A stretch of DNA of 64,000 bases from NCBI GenBank assembly GCA_022414725.1, contig JAJSRW010002878.1, positions 18,976-82,975 on the forward strand, read 5' to 3'. This document shows positions 49,771 to 60,757 of this stretch, piece after piece. The stretch comes from Microglena sp. YARC (Eukaryota; Chlorophyta; Chlorophyceae; Chlamydomonadales; Chlamydomonadaceae). Below the pieces are notes generated by a model. That model had not been told where the DNA came from, searched no databases, and saw only the letters and a program-made list of their open reading frames with translations. Made by a program: the position numbers and the translations under genes. The stretch's first letter is position 1, and each line of letters starts with the position of its first letter.

Positions 49771-50710
49771 AACTCTTATGGGCCTGCTGCAGGGGCGGGC
49801 TGGGCGGAGCGGAGTGCGAATTGCACGTAATCGCGATCAGCCTTATTATATGTCTAAATTTATAGTAATAGAATATGTTATATCTAATTTTAGATTTTTT
49901 TTTATAGGACATAGAAAGTATACGCCAATGGCCGGCCGGCCTGCCTAGTATACAATGGAACGGCGCATTTGCGTCGTCTTCTCCGACGGCGTTGGTGGAC
50001 AGAATTGCAATGCGAGAGATTCAGCTGGAGGCAGTTGCGTATCCAGCGCGCAGTAGCGGAATACGTGCTCTGATGAAGCAATATAATAGAAGGGTTCATC
50101 AGAGATGCAACTTGCAAGATGCTCTCTCTATGATCCTATCCATTCTAGGGACCGTACGAGATAAGGTTGGGATTAGTTTTAGTAGAGGTGTCATGTGCCC
50201 TGCTGCATCTTCTGTTCCCAAGGACGAGAGGAGTAGGACGGAGCCGATAAGATAATGAATATTACTACTGCATCTCCTTTTCAACCAAACAAATAAATTC
50301 TAAATCTTTGCTTAGGGAGTAATCAAGCAATCATGGTATCCTCTTGCTGGGGAACGATGGATGGACCGGTAGCATTGCCATTGTCAGCTCTGATCAGCAC
50401 CGGCTACTTTGTCCATCTGTCTTCTTTCAAAACGAACAATAAAACGACCAGTCTAAAAAAACGAACAACAACAACAGAAAAAAAAGCTTGGGCCTTTGTC
50501 CTGTATACTGCGAAGTTTATTGGGGCCTACATTCTTTTATGGCCTGTTTGGGGCAAAATGCAGGGCTGGTTGGGCCTGTTTTGGAAGAGAGGATACAAGG
50601 GCCTTGTGGCTCTCTCCGGAAGCCAGTACTAGTTCACCAGGTCCCTCAATTTAACATCGAGATTTTTTTAATATTCCTTAATCACAAAACAGAAATATAT
50701 ACACCCTAAC
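49771..50710. other. No supported gene
   Basis: Short frames at 49992-50255 and 50333-50632 have no recognisable content. The region is spacer with possible MITE remnants. Confidence 0.35.
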
Positions 50711-51165
50711 GAGCAGTTTAATAGTATAGTCACTACTAGCTTTAATTCATCTATAACCAATCTAATAGCTCATACATACAATAGTTACATACTACACTAT
50801 TAATACCTGATCCCACCTGTATATACACTACGTCTTATAGTCCGTGCTACAGCTGCTATAAATCTGTAGCCAGCTTAGAGCACCCGCATGGTAAAGTAAG
50901 GTGCTCTCTATAAAACATGTATATCTCAGCAATAGACTAGATTAATAGTAAACCACATCAATAGTATGTCTACATGGGTATCTATAGCTCTCTCATGCAT
51001 TGCCTCGTTTTTCTCTATAGACTATCTCTAAGTTAGTAGATAACTTTGCTCTCTCTCTTCATTTAATATCTTCCAAGTAGGAAAATATGCTGACATGGAT
51101 CTCTCGTACGAGAGCCTATAGATAACCATTGTGGATGCCCTTATAGCCTGCTATTACACCTGCTC
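50711..51165. mobile_element. MITE interrupted by a Tourist element
   Basis: Outer ends GAGCAGTTTAATAGTATAG and CTATTACACCTGCTC are inverse of each other apart from a few bases. The interior matches the element at 17340-17570. It is split at 50877/51141 by a second MITE. Confidence 0.6.
50878..51140. mobile_element. Tourist-type MITE nested in another MITE
   Basis: Starts GAGCACCCGCATGG and ends CCATTGTGGATGCCC, near-inverse ends, with TTA on both sides (50875-50877, 51141-51143). Length is 263 bp. It is the younger of the two elements because it interrupts the outer one. Confidence 0.75.
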
Positions 51166-51601
51166 TACATATAATATCATGTACGTTAGCGAGAGTGCGA
51201 GTCTGAGAAAGCTGATGGTGCAGAGGGGGGGGTGGTGGCGAAGGGGTTGGGGCTGGCGTCGGGCCGAGTAAGCGTGCGCATCCCGTGCGATTTGGAAACC
51301 ACCTGACCTTATCCGTTAGCAACCCGCGATTAGCCCTTTCACATATTGATGTCTTACCGTCCGTTCCAGCGAAGTGCTGAGTCTCGAGAAGGAGCTAGGA
51401 TGAAGAAGGGAAGAGGGTGTGGTCGGCGAGAGGCGCTCTCCGCGGGACAGATCGGGTGGCGACGGCGAGAGGAAACGCAGTTAGCGATCAACCGTTGCGA
51501 TGTGGCAGATGGAGGAGAGCAAAAGCTGGACTTTCGACCGTTCGATCAATAGAACGGCCGCGATTAACAAACGGCAAAGGAATTTCGCAACGAGTGATTT
51601 A

Positions 51602-52050
51602 ATGGAGCTTATCCTCAGTTGCACTAATCCCATCTGCCCGCTCGCTTCCTTCCTCTGCTCCGCGCTCCGCCGACGAGCTCCGGTGAGGAGGGCGGCGACC
51701 GGCAGCCGGCAGCCGAGACAGACAGCAGTGAAGGATTGCCATCAACACGAACCAACTGGACATCGAAATGCTCTTGCGCGGCGAAGCCGGAGACCAGCCG
51801 TCGGCCAGGTCTTCCGCCGCTTCGTCCATGACGCCATCGAGAGGTGAGATTCTAATCCTGAATGCCCCCCAACATCAAGTACTCTCTCACCGTTGTTAGT
51901 ACTAACGATTTTGCTCAAATGCGCAGACCGGACGAGTTCATATTGCATCCTGCCGCTCCGCTGCCACCGTCCGTGGAGATTGTCCGCGTCATGGATGTGA
52001 TATCCAATTTTGTACCCCACTTCCTCTTGAAATTTGCAGCATCTGAGTAG
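51602..52050 (+). CDS. Unidentified small two-exon gene
   Basis: Exon 1 (ATG 51602 to 51843) ends FRRFVHDAIE plus two bases at a GTGAGA donor. Exon 2 (51927-52050), after a GCGCAG acceptor, restores the Arg codon and reads PDEFILHPAAPLPPSVEIV to the TAG at 52048-52050. The frame is continuous across the intron, which supports a real gene. The product is about 121 residues, Arg/Ala/Pro-rich at the N-terminus, with no transmembrane segment or domain I recognise. The start is uncertain, since a frame from 51500 is also open. An upstream GC-rich leader fits a grass gene. It is the only multi-exon reading here not broken by an indel. Confidence 0.4.
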
Positions 52051-52148
52051 GTATGGAGGGAGTGATGCGTTTTTTGCGATTGATGATTTGGTCAGGTTTA
52101 CTCACTGATTCAGCAGAGCTGTAGAGGAACACGCAATCAGATATGTAA

Positions 52149-52288
52149 GGCTGTGTTTAGTTCAGCGCAAAGTTTAGATTTTGGTTAAAATTAAAAATGA
52201 TGTGACTGAAAAGTTGTGTGTGTATGACATGTTGATGTGATGGAAAAGGACTGAAGTTTGGATCCAAACTTTGGATCTAAACACAGCC
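52149..52288. mobile_element. Tourist-type MITE
   Basis: Starts GGCTGTGTTTAG and ends CTAAACACAGCC, perfect 12 bp inverse ends, flanked by TAA on both sides (52146-52148 and 52289-52291). Length is 140 bp. Confidence 0.85.
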
Positions 52289-52370
52289 TAAAATGCATGG
52301 TGCAATGAATCTGCCATGGTGGTAAGCTGTGAAACCTGGATGCTCTGGTCTCTGGAACCTAAATTATATA

Positions 52371-52605
52371 CTCCCTCCGTCTATATTATAAGGGATTTTG
52401 AGTTTTTGTTTTCAACGTTTAACTACTCGTCTTGATTAAAAAATTTTAAAATTATTATTTATTTAATTGTGACTTACTTTATTATCTACAGTATTTTAAG
52501 CATAATTTTTCGTTTTTACATTTGAAAAAAAAAATTTGAATAAGACGAGCGGCCAAACGTTGTAAGCAAAAACTCAAAATCCTTTATACTGTGGGACGGA
52601 GAGAG
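52371..52605. mobile_element. Stowaway-type MITE
   Basis: Starts CTCCCTCCGTCTATATTATA and ends GGGACGGAGAGAG, with TA outside both ends. The inner arms TTTTGAGTTTTTG and CAAAAACTCAAAA pair. Length is 235 bp. Confidence 0.85.
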
Positions 52606-54424
52606 TAGTACTTATGTACTATGTGAGTTTTTGGAGAATTTTGAGCATCTTGAAATAACCTCGATAGTACCCAAATCGTTTGGTTTGAAAGAAGTGATCG
52701 AACTGAGTGAAACATGACCAGGTCTGTACCGTTAAATTTCAATTTCCTGTAACTCTCTGTCTCTAAAATCCTGTATATACCTGATGTTTGAATCTCCTGA
52801 AAATGTAGATGAAGATGAAGATTAAGTGTTTGACGTAAAATAAGGTGGTGATAATGTGTGATTAATTGAGTTTTAATTATTACAAACTTAAAAAATGGAT
52901 TAATCTAATATATTAGAGTTCCAACTTTCATATGAAAGTTTTCGCAGAAACACAGTTTTAAAAAAGCGTGCAGGTATTCCAATTTCATACAAAGGCCTTG
53001 TTGCGAGAAAAGCAAGGGACGTTGAGACTGGCAAGTAACCTAATTAATTTTTTCAAATTCATGCTGATTACGAAAGATTTCCTAAAGGTTTCCTTTTGTG
53101 TGTGTGTGTTACGAATCCCCTACTTCTTTTAATTGGAGTGTCACTAACAACCTAATGTTACTCCTTTACAGATAATGTCGAGCATGTTAATCAGATCAAC
53201 TTGAGATTGCTAGCTGGGTAGAAAGTGACTATCAAATACAGTTTTTCCCGTCGAACTATTCATCTTGGTTTTGCATTCCTTGTTCCAGTTGACTATCTGC
53301 AGCTTACTATCAGCAAGTGATATCATTATTTGGTACCATTACTTGTTGGTGAGATATATATGTTCGACATATATGGTGTTGAGTTCACACACAAACCTTG
53401 GTAAATTGGTAAGCTTATTTTTTGAAAATATATTATCGTTTAGTGATGGTGGTGTGCATAACTAATAAGTACAGGCTAAGGTGTATAATATGTAGTCCTC
53501 TCGGTATATATGTATAGTTGATGATGGTTTATTCAATATACAATTTCCTCTTTTTTCCATGTATAGCTGGAAATAAGAAACATAATATTGGTTCTCAGTT
53601 TATTTGCTCCATGTCACGCACAATATGCTTGAAAGTGTATTCATAAACGATCTGTTATTCAAATGTCAGTTCTGAATTGTCATAAGAAATTCCTGTAAAT
53701 TAACTGTTTAGTTTTTTTTAAAGGAAGACAAAAGCTTTGACTTTTTTATATTGATAAAGGAGTTTAACTGTTTAGTTACTTTGAGCTTTCTATTGTGTCC
53801 ATGTCGTACTTTTCTATATCTTCTTTTTGGAACGCGAAATATTTTTTCACTAAATTGAATTTCTCTTTTGTATTTTAAGCGATCCATTGATTTGAGGATC
53901 TTAAATATATAAATCTGCCTGGTGGCTATTGCGAACTTATTTGTTTCTTTTGTCCTGCTGCCAGGTTCAATGAAAATGTTCATGAAGAAAGCTGTCCACC
54001 TGCAGTTTGGATCCTAGGGTTGACTGTTTGAGGAATAAGCAAATTCCCAATGGATATTTCAAAAGTAAATTTAATGGTTCTAATGATAGTTACAGGTTTC
54101 AGCGAAACCTTATCATCAGCAATGAGATGGGGCGAGGATGAGGAAGTATGTCCCTTCGCTTCCAGTCACCAACATTTAGCTAAAAAACGTTGTCCCTGCA
54201 CTAATCTAGCTGTTTATCTTGATCATATGTCATAAACTGTTCAAAAATAAGTCCACTGACTGTTGTCGCCCAGTCATTCTATGCTATGTCGGAATGAAAT
54301 CCTGTAATTTAAATCAAACGTATGAAGAAACCGGAACTAATAACTCTTTATCTTAATTGCGTCCCTGTTAGTACTGATTACTGTACTACTACCGAAGTAC
54401 GGATTGTAGTTGGTTAGCAAGAGC
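52606..54424. other. No supported gene
   Basis: AT-rich spacer containing a MITE-like stretch at 52840-52965, similar to that near 12760. An acceptor-like TGCTGCCAG near 53964 precedes a short open stretch, but no donor or domain supports an exon. Confidence 0.35.
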
Positions 54425-55260
54425 AGGTCCAAAAGATTTCATCGATGAAAAATATCGGAACACGCCTTTCTCTAACCACAAGCAAGCTACTCCTTTCGCT
54501 TTGGTCAAAAGTTGATGGTCCAATGTGTTCATCATTCTCGCTCGTTGAGTAACGCTAACGACAATGCGCTATATTCTTGCGGCTGACAGGTGGGGCCCCA
54601 TAGAGGATGGAGCGCGTCCGTTCAGACTCCAGTACGGGGAAGTTGCTCTACGTACCGACGCCAGCTGACTTTGTTGATCTCCAACAAAGACGCAGCGATG
54701 ACGCCGACCGACCTACCTTCCGGCATGTGGGCCCGACACGTCAGCCTCTAAAACATTCGGCCTTTTGGACTGGCGTCCTAAAGATCTCGTTATTTTTTAT
54801 ATTTATTTTCTAAAAGATTTAAAATATAAATCTGCCATTTCAAATATTTTACTGAAAATTACCCTCCGGTAGAAGTATATTTTTAGAAACTTTGAAATGA
54901 TTAATTTATTTTAAATTCTTTTTAAAAAATAAATATAAAAGGTTTAACACAACAGACACACTCCTATTCGTTTGGTCCAAGTGAGATCCAAGTTCATCCA
55001 TTTTCTCGGCTCGTGAAACGCCAACAACATCGCTAATGTCTGCGCTGAAGGTGGGCCCCATTAAAAAGATGAAGCGCGTCCGTAGACTCCGTATCGGGAA
55101 AAGTCGACGTACGACGCCAGCTGGACTTGTACCAACAAACGCAACCGATGAGCGTCCCGACCGACTCCCGATGGGCCCCGACACGTCAGCCTCTACATTC
55201 GCCTTTGGACCTGGTCCTAAAATCCTCAATTATTTTTTTATCTAAAAGATTTTTATAAAT
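54425..55260. repeat. HSFA9 upstream region present twice (about 54480-54840 and 54955-55260)
   Basis: Both copies contain GGTGGG-CCCAT, GCGCGTCCGT-AGACTCC, CGACGCCAGCTG and GACACGTCAGCCTCTA in order, followed by the same TATTTTTTAT-rich stretch. Differences are small indels and a few substitutions. Whether real or an assembly echo, it duplicates promoter DNA of the next gene. Confidence 0.7.
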
Positions 55261-55590
55261 ATAAAAATTTTAGGGGCAAGTCAATCCAAGATCTCGCTAC
55301 TTCCGGCCCGGCCGACCTGCCGCTTCCTTGATATGACGCACACGATTTTACTGCTGGCCCACATGTCACAAGCACAGCCACGAATTCGGAACGAACCATA
55401 ACCGCACCCGCGGACGTGACACAGCCACGCTGACTATCGTGCCCCACAAGAAATCCTGCACGCTGTTAACTGAAACGCTTTGACTGACGGTGGACCAAAT
55501 TTACGGCCCACAGGTCATTCAACAAGGAAGGTATATATAGCAATATCGCATAAAGTATTTTGCAGGCCACGCGCCTTTCGTGATCTCTGG

Positions 55591-55598
55591 TATAAAAG
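55591..55598 (+). promoter_or_regulatory. TATA box of HSFA9
   Basis: TATAAAAG lies about 200 bp upstream of the ATG at 55794. It is followed by a leader with an ACACACACAC tract and an A run. No clear paired GAA/TTC heat-shock element was found by eye close upstream. Confidence 0.5.
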
Positions 55599-55793
55599 TC
55601 TACTCCTACAATTAACCTCCTAACTACTAGTACACCAGACGACAACACACACACACACAAAAAAAAAATAGAAGAGAAAAACCGAACGAAAATCCCTCGC
55701 GCAGACGACTACTACATCCTTCTCGTCTCATCCCGTCGACCCGCCGCCGCCTCAATCTCGAAGCCTCGGCGAGGCTAGGGTTTCTGCGTCTCC

Positions 55794-58700
55794 ATGGGCT
55801 CTAAGAAGCGGTCGCCTCAGCATCCGGCCGCCGCGGCGCCCCCCTCCCGCCGTCGGCGGCGGCGGCGGCGGCGAGGTCTCCGGCGATGGTGGCGCCTCGA
55901 CGGCGAACGGGCCGGTGGTGCCGAAGCCGTCGGAGGTGGCGCCGTTCCTGACGAAGGTGTACGACATGGTCTCGGACCCCGCGACCGACAACGTTATCTC
56001 GTGGGCCGAGGGCGGCGGCAGCTTCGTGATCTGGGACTCGCACGCCTTCGAGCGCGACCTCCACAGGCACTTCAAGCACAGCAATTTCACCAGCTTCATA
56101 CGCCAGCTCAACACCTATGTGAGATTCCCTTGATCCCTGTGTTCGTTTGTTTCTGATGCGCGAATTCGGTGCCATTTCCAGTTGGTTGGACGAAATCGGT
56201 AGTGAAATCTGAGTTTCTGTTCCCAATTTGTTGTTTATTATCACGGCTAGACAGCAAATCTTGCTTGCAATTATAAATTGGGCAGTAGCTTCCGATGCGC
56301 TGCATATGAATTTGTTTGAATCGTGACTGCGTGTTATATGATGTTACTTTCTTCTATTTTGTGCCTTTTAAGTTGATTGCGTGTATTAGGGATTATCTGC
56401 CATTTTGGAGTTAATCACTTATTAAATTTTAACTACGTTGGAAGCTGTTGGCGATATAGTTGGATGCCTTTCTTCTTCTAGTCGAAAGACACAATAGAAC
56501 TATTTTCTGCGGTGGCTTTCTATTCAACAACAACTTCTAGAGTTCTAGTACATAAAACACGTCATTGGGGGTGGGGACTAATATTGTTAATTTTGAGACC
56601 AGTTTCTGTTCTCTTAATGTTTTGTGAATTTGATCGTATGAAAGCTGGCTGTAGAAACTATGCCAAACTCTTGGCTTTAAATTACAGGGGAATGATATGT
56701 GTTGCCTATCACTACTTCTAAAAGTCTATTTCCCCCATATTTGTATTTAGTGAACTTCAGAACTAGAGAAAGCATGATGTTATAACCTACCATCATGCTG
56801 TATAAGAAGAATATGTTCCCTCTTGTTTGGCTGAAAGAAATGCATGTTTGGTTGTGCTGATATTGTACTGCTATTATCTTCTTCTGTGTCATTTGCCTCA
56901 ATACATTGTTTTATTTGAATTTGAACTTCCTTTTCACAATCGAATTTGTCTGATGAAATATAAGATTATGAATTTGCTCTTTTATTGAACTATATGGACA
57001 CTTAATTTTGTGCTTTTGGCAAATCCATGTCCTCATTTTGATTTCTGGATAAATCACTGGACTCTTGCACCAGGATTTCTTCTGATGTCTAATTACTTAA
57101 ATGCGAAAATCACCTGACTTTTGCTCACTGGGTTGCTTTCCTGTAGTTAGGAGTAGTTCTATTTAACCATCTATTAGTTGTTCTTGGCTTCATATACTCA
57201 GTAAACTTAAAAACAAAGCCTGAAAAGTGAAATCTCCAATGGGATCAGTAGAAACATTACTTTATCTGCTTTCATTGATGTTCTCTATTCTTTTGGAGCA
57301 TATGTTTTATATTAGCTGAAGTTACTCAGTTTCCTTTCATAATCAGGGATTTCGTAAAGTTACCCTGATAGATGGGAGTGGGCCAATGAAGGTATTATGG
57401 CCAAAAACATCTTCTGAAGACCATTAAGAGGAGGAAGAAGTCTTCTCAGGAAGCACCTAGCGAGATACAGAAGGCGCTGTCAAAACTGCACCTGGTACTG
57501 AAAATATTGAGATAGGAAAATATGGTGGCCTTAAAAGAGTTGAAACCCTTAAGAGGGATAAAGCTCTTTCATGCACAGCTTGTAGATTCAGGCACTACAG
57601 CAACATCTAACCTGAAGTGCAGAATTTATTGAACGGCTTCAGTAATGAACAGAACCAGCAGCAGATGATGGCATTCTAGCAATCGTTGTCCAAATCTAGT
57701 TTTCTACCACTGTGCAGCAACAGCAGCAGCAGCGCAGATCAACTGGTGGAGTCCTGATGGAAGCAAGAAAAGGAGATTTCATGCTCTTGAGCAGGGCCCT
57801 GTAACTGATCAGGAGATTTCTTGGCTTCAGTCAGGGGAGGCATCTATATTGTTGTGAATCCTAGTTTTCTCACAGCTTGTGCAGAAAGCACAGCAGCTCA
57901 ACTGTATCTATGAAGGAGAATTTCATGCTCTTAGCGGCCGTAACGATCAGGAGCCTCTGGGGGGACATATGTTGAATATTCCACCTGTCCAGAAACATAG
58001 GTAAGTAAATCCAGTGGAAGGAGCCATTTGTTCGGCAACTCACACAGTTCCAGTCCTGCAGTTGCCACACCCATGGACATGCAAACGTCTAACGTTGCTG
58101 ATACTCTCGGTTCATCTGAGAGCCTTTCGCTGATACTCTACTCTACATGAATGGGATGATAACGACATGCAGCTTCTGTTTGATGATAACCTAGACCCAT
58201 ACTTCCACCATTTGGAATGATGGTCAAATGGCCCTCCTTTGAGTGTTCAAGATTATGATTTTCCGCAGTTAGAGCAGGATTGTCTGATGGAAGCACAATA
58301 TAACTCCAACAATCCTCAATATGGTAATGACTAATTACTGTATACCCTATGTTTTTGTTCATCATTTTGTGGAAAACAAGCGTGATGTCATTTTAGTTAA
58401 CTGTGGAGTTTCTATGTGCATGTTTCATGCCAAATGCCAAACAATGGATGTTTACAGACCACCCTTTTAGTCTGTTGTGCTAGGATTTGGCAAAGATGAC
58501 ATGGAGCCTTATTCAAAGTTCAATACTTGCTTCTCAAATGGCTTTGATATTTCCTTCTGTTATTTCACGAAAGTAGTGTTTGACAACTAGAGTGATATTT
58601 TTTTTTATATCTGGTTAATTGGACAATTTTGATCACGGCCAAACCTCTTGATTTAGTTTCCTCAACCAAAACAGATCTAAGCTGTGCCTGCGTCACATTG

Positions 58701-58822
58701 ATTATTTTCCCAATCAGCCTATTCTTTGTTTGATCATATCGGTTTCAATTCACTCTGCAGTACTTCTATACATGCCTGACATCTTCCCTTTTTCATCAGC
58801 TGATGTCATTACCGAAGCTTGA
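55794..58822 (+). CDS. HSFA9: Class A heat-stress transcription factor (three exons; frame-broken)
   Basis: Binds heat-shock elements and activates stress genes in the nucleus. Exon 1 (55794-56118) starts [17 protein letters not shown]; an extra C in the C run at 55839-55844 then shifts the frame. Beyond it comes the winged-helix DNA-binding domain ([53 protein letters not shown]). The intron falls inside the domain, as in all plant Hsfs. Exon 2 (57347-58323) opens GFRKV and reads [12 protein letters not shown], then an oligomerisation region with Gln runs, a basic signal around [14 protein letters not shown], and the acidic [11 protein letters not shown] (AHA-type activator). It is heavily indel-damaged, and about 130 bp (57700-57850) recurs at 57851-57960. 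Exon 3 (58800-58822) gives the ending DVITEA with TGA. Symbol recalled from gene order and sequence memory; family certain. Confidence 0.85.
57700..57960. repeat. Short jump-back inside HSFA9 exon 2
   Basis: The stretch with CTAGTTTTCT, GTGCAG, CAGCAGC, AAGGAGA-TTTCATGCTCTT and GATCAGGAG occurs at about 57700-57850 and again at 57851-57960. The second copy is shorter and more damaged. It duplicates the Gln-rich and basic region of the protein. Confidence 0.65.
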
Positions 58823-59782
58823 TTGGTGGTCCAGGAGCATACTTGCAGTAACATTAGGTGGGTACAGTCCATTTTTAACATGAAAAAGGAATTATTCCTT
58901 AATGTGCTTTGTTAATGGAATGCTTACTTTGCGTTGCAATACCAAAGTACCAAACTGAAAGACATACCATCCTTGTTTAATTCCTCTAGCCGTTGTTTCT
59001 TACAGAACTTTAGGCTAGTATTTCGTGTCAGGCTAGGACTATATGGTCAACTAACCCTGCAACCGCCTCCAAATTGAAATTCAATCGAAAAAATATTGAA
59101 CTTAATGGCTTGAACTGAATGCTTACTAAATAAACATGATTGGTCGTTAAAAAAATGCCATCAGCCATTTCTTGTAAATAAATACACGAAGCTATATTTT
59201 TTTATTTGTATGACCAATGTTTGTTCCAGTACTGATCCAGTTTCAACATCTGCAGTTCTTCGGTGACCAACCTCCGGGCGCATCTGCACCATTGGCATCC
59301 CGAAATGCGTCCTCAGGGTGTACCGATGAATTATGCTAACACAGAAGAAGATATAACTCTAATCTGGTTGACCATACAGAACTACCTTTCTTGTTCAAGG
59401 CACTTTTGGGGACAGGGGACGCCTTTTCGCAGTTCTCGTCGTCTTACACTAGCGATGGTTGCTACCATCGAATTCATTTGTGTATATACTGTTGTTCGTC
59501 TTATAAAACATGAGCAGTTTTGTACATTTACCTTGCGTATCATGATCGCAGCTGTGTACCTCTGCATTGCATTACTCTTACCTTTTTGCACACCAGGCTG
59601 CCGCCATCTTGCGTGATGCCGTTTATGTAGAAGCGCCTTTCCGGCTTTCCGTCGTACAGAGTCCACCGGTTTTTTTTGGACTGCTGAAGGATGAAGGATG
59701 CATTCACTGCGTTTATTAGCGGACGACCAACGATTCCTGGACATCCAAATTTAAAGGGGAACAAGCTTCCAGCACCAAAGAA
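58823..59782 (+). other. HSFA9 3' region and spacer
   Basis: An acceptor-like TGTTCCAG near 59229 precedes about 100 bp of coding-like text (FGDQPPGASAPLASRNASS), which might be a 3' UTR exon or alternative last exon. Beyond it no gene is supported up to the tRNA. Confidence 0.3.
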
Positions 59783-59852
59783 GCGCATCTCGTGTAGTGG
59801 TATCATAGTACCCTCCCACGGTACTGACCGGGTTCGATTCCCCGGATGCGCA
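59783..59852 (+). tRNA. tRNA-Gly (anticodon CCC), one base short
   Basis: The acceptor arms GCGCATC and GATGCGC pair fully, with discriminator A. The D-arm region carries GTAGTGGTATC. The anticodon stem is GTACC/GGTAC around the loop CTCCCAC, giving anticodon CCC. The T-loop is TTCGATT. The T-stem is imperfect: the 5' side has GGG where the 3' side CCCCG needs GGGG, so one G seems missing near 59830-59832. A run of six T at 59853-59858 is a Pol III terminator. Either a sequencing deletion or a recently damaged gene; the former fits this window. Confidence 0.88.
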
Positions 59853-59858
59853 TTTTTT
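59853..59858 (+). terminator. Pol III terminator of the tRNA
   Basis: TTTTTT begins immediately after the discriminator base of the tRNA, the usual Pol III stop. Confidence 0.7.
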
Positions 59859-60129
59859 GGTTATAGCCCTAGGTTCTGTGTCCTTTACCATGTTCTGTGT
59901 CATCTTTTGCCACGAACAAATGCTTGACGATGACGTTGCAATGCTGCATAGCCTGAACAAACATCATGTTCTGAATAGCCGCACGCGCTTCAATTCTCAG
60001 TTTACCACACATGAAATGGAGGTCACGACTCGTCCGACGAGTCCCGACCATCGCGCACCGCAGCAGCGGCCGCTAAAGCTTATAATAGGCTAATAGAACT
60101 GAGCAATAGAACATGCCGACTCTGTATTG

Positions 60130-60757
60130 CACTGCTAGAAAAACTATTTTTCAGACGATGACATTTTTTTCTCTGACGGGTATGCCACTTAGAGCTAAAT
60201 GACCGTCTGTGAAAATAACAACTGCGGAGCGATATCGTCGTCCGCTTGCAAAAGGTTAAACATGTTAAAAACATCATCTACCCACCAAAATGCTAAGTCA
60301 GAGCACTTCGCCCTCACACCTCTCCCTTCTCTCCCCTCTCACCTCTCCTCTCCTCTCCTTCTCTCCCGCCGCGGGATCCAGTCGGAGGGCGGTGGTGGCG
60401 GCGGCTACCAGCGGTAGCAACGCGGAGGGTGGAGGACGCGGCGGCTTCCTCCCAGATCCGGTGGAGACCGCGGCGACGGCGCAGAGGGTGGTGGTGGCGG
60501 CGGCTCCAAGCGCTAGCGGTTCCCTTCCTCCCTCCTAGATCTAGCCGAAGAAGGGAGGGGTGATGGTAGCGGTGCAGCTGGAGGTGTATAGGCGAGGATG
60601 GGGTGGTATTTTTTTTATTCTCCTAAAATATCTCCGCAAACAGTGGATATGACGCCCGTGAAAATCAACTATTTTCATAGACTTATGCGCATAGGCGGGC
60701 CGTCCTCCCGTCTATGAAAATGATTTTTGACCGCCTGAAAAAATTATTTCTTAGCGT
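60130..60757. mobile_element. CACTA-like (En/Spm) non-autonomous remnant
   Basis: It starts CACTGCTAGAAAAACT, close to the CACTA terminus. Subterminal words such as GACCGTCTGTGAAAAT, CGTCCTCCCGTCTATGAAAAT and CGCCTGAAAAAATTATTTCT recur in both orientations near the ends. The right end is eroded (TTTCTTAGCGTCG), so the boundary is approximate. The interior is a GC-rich patch (60340-60560) without transposase. Confidence 0.5.
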
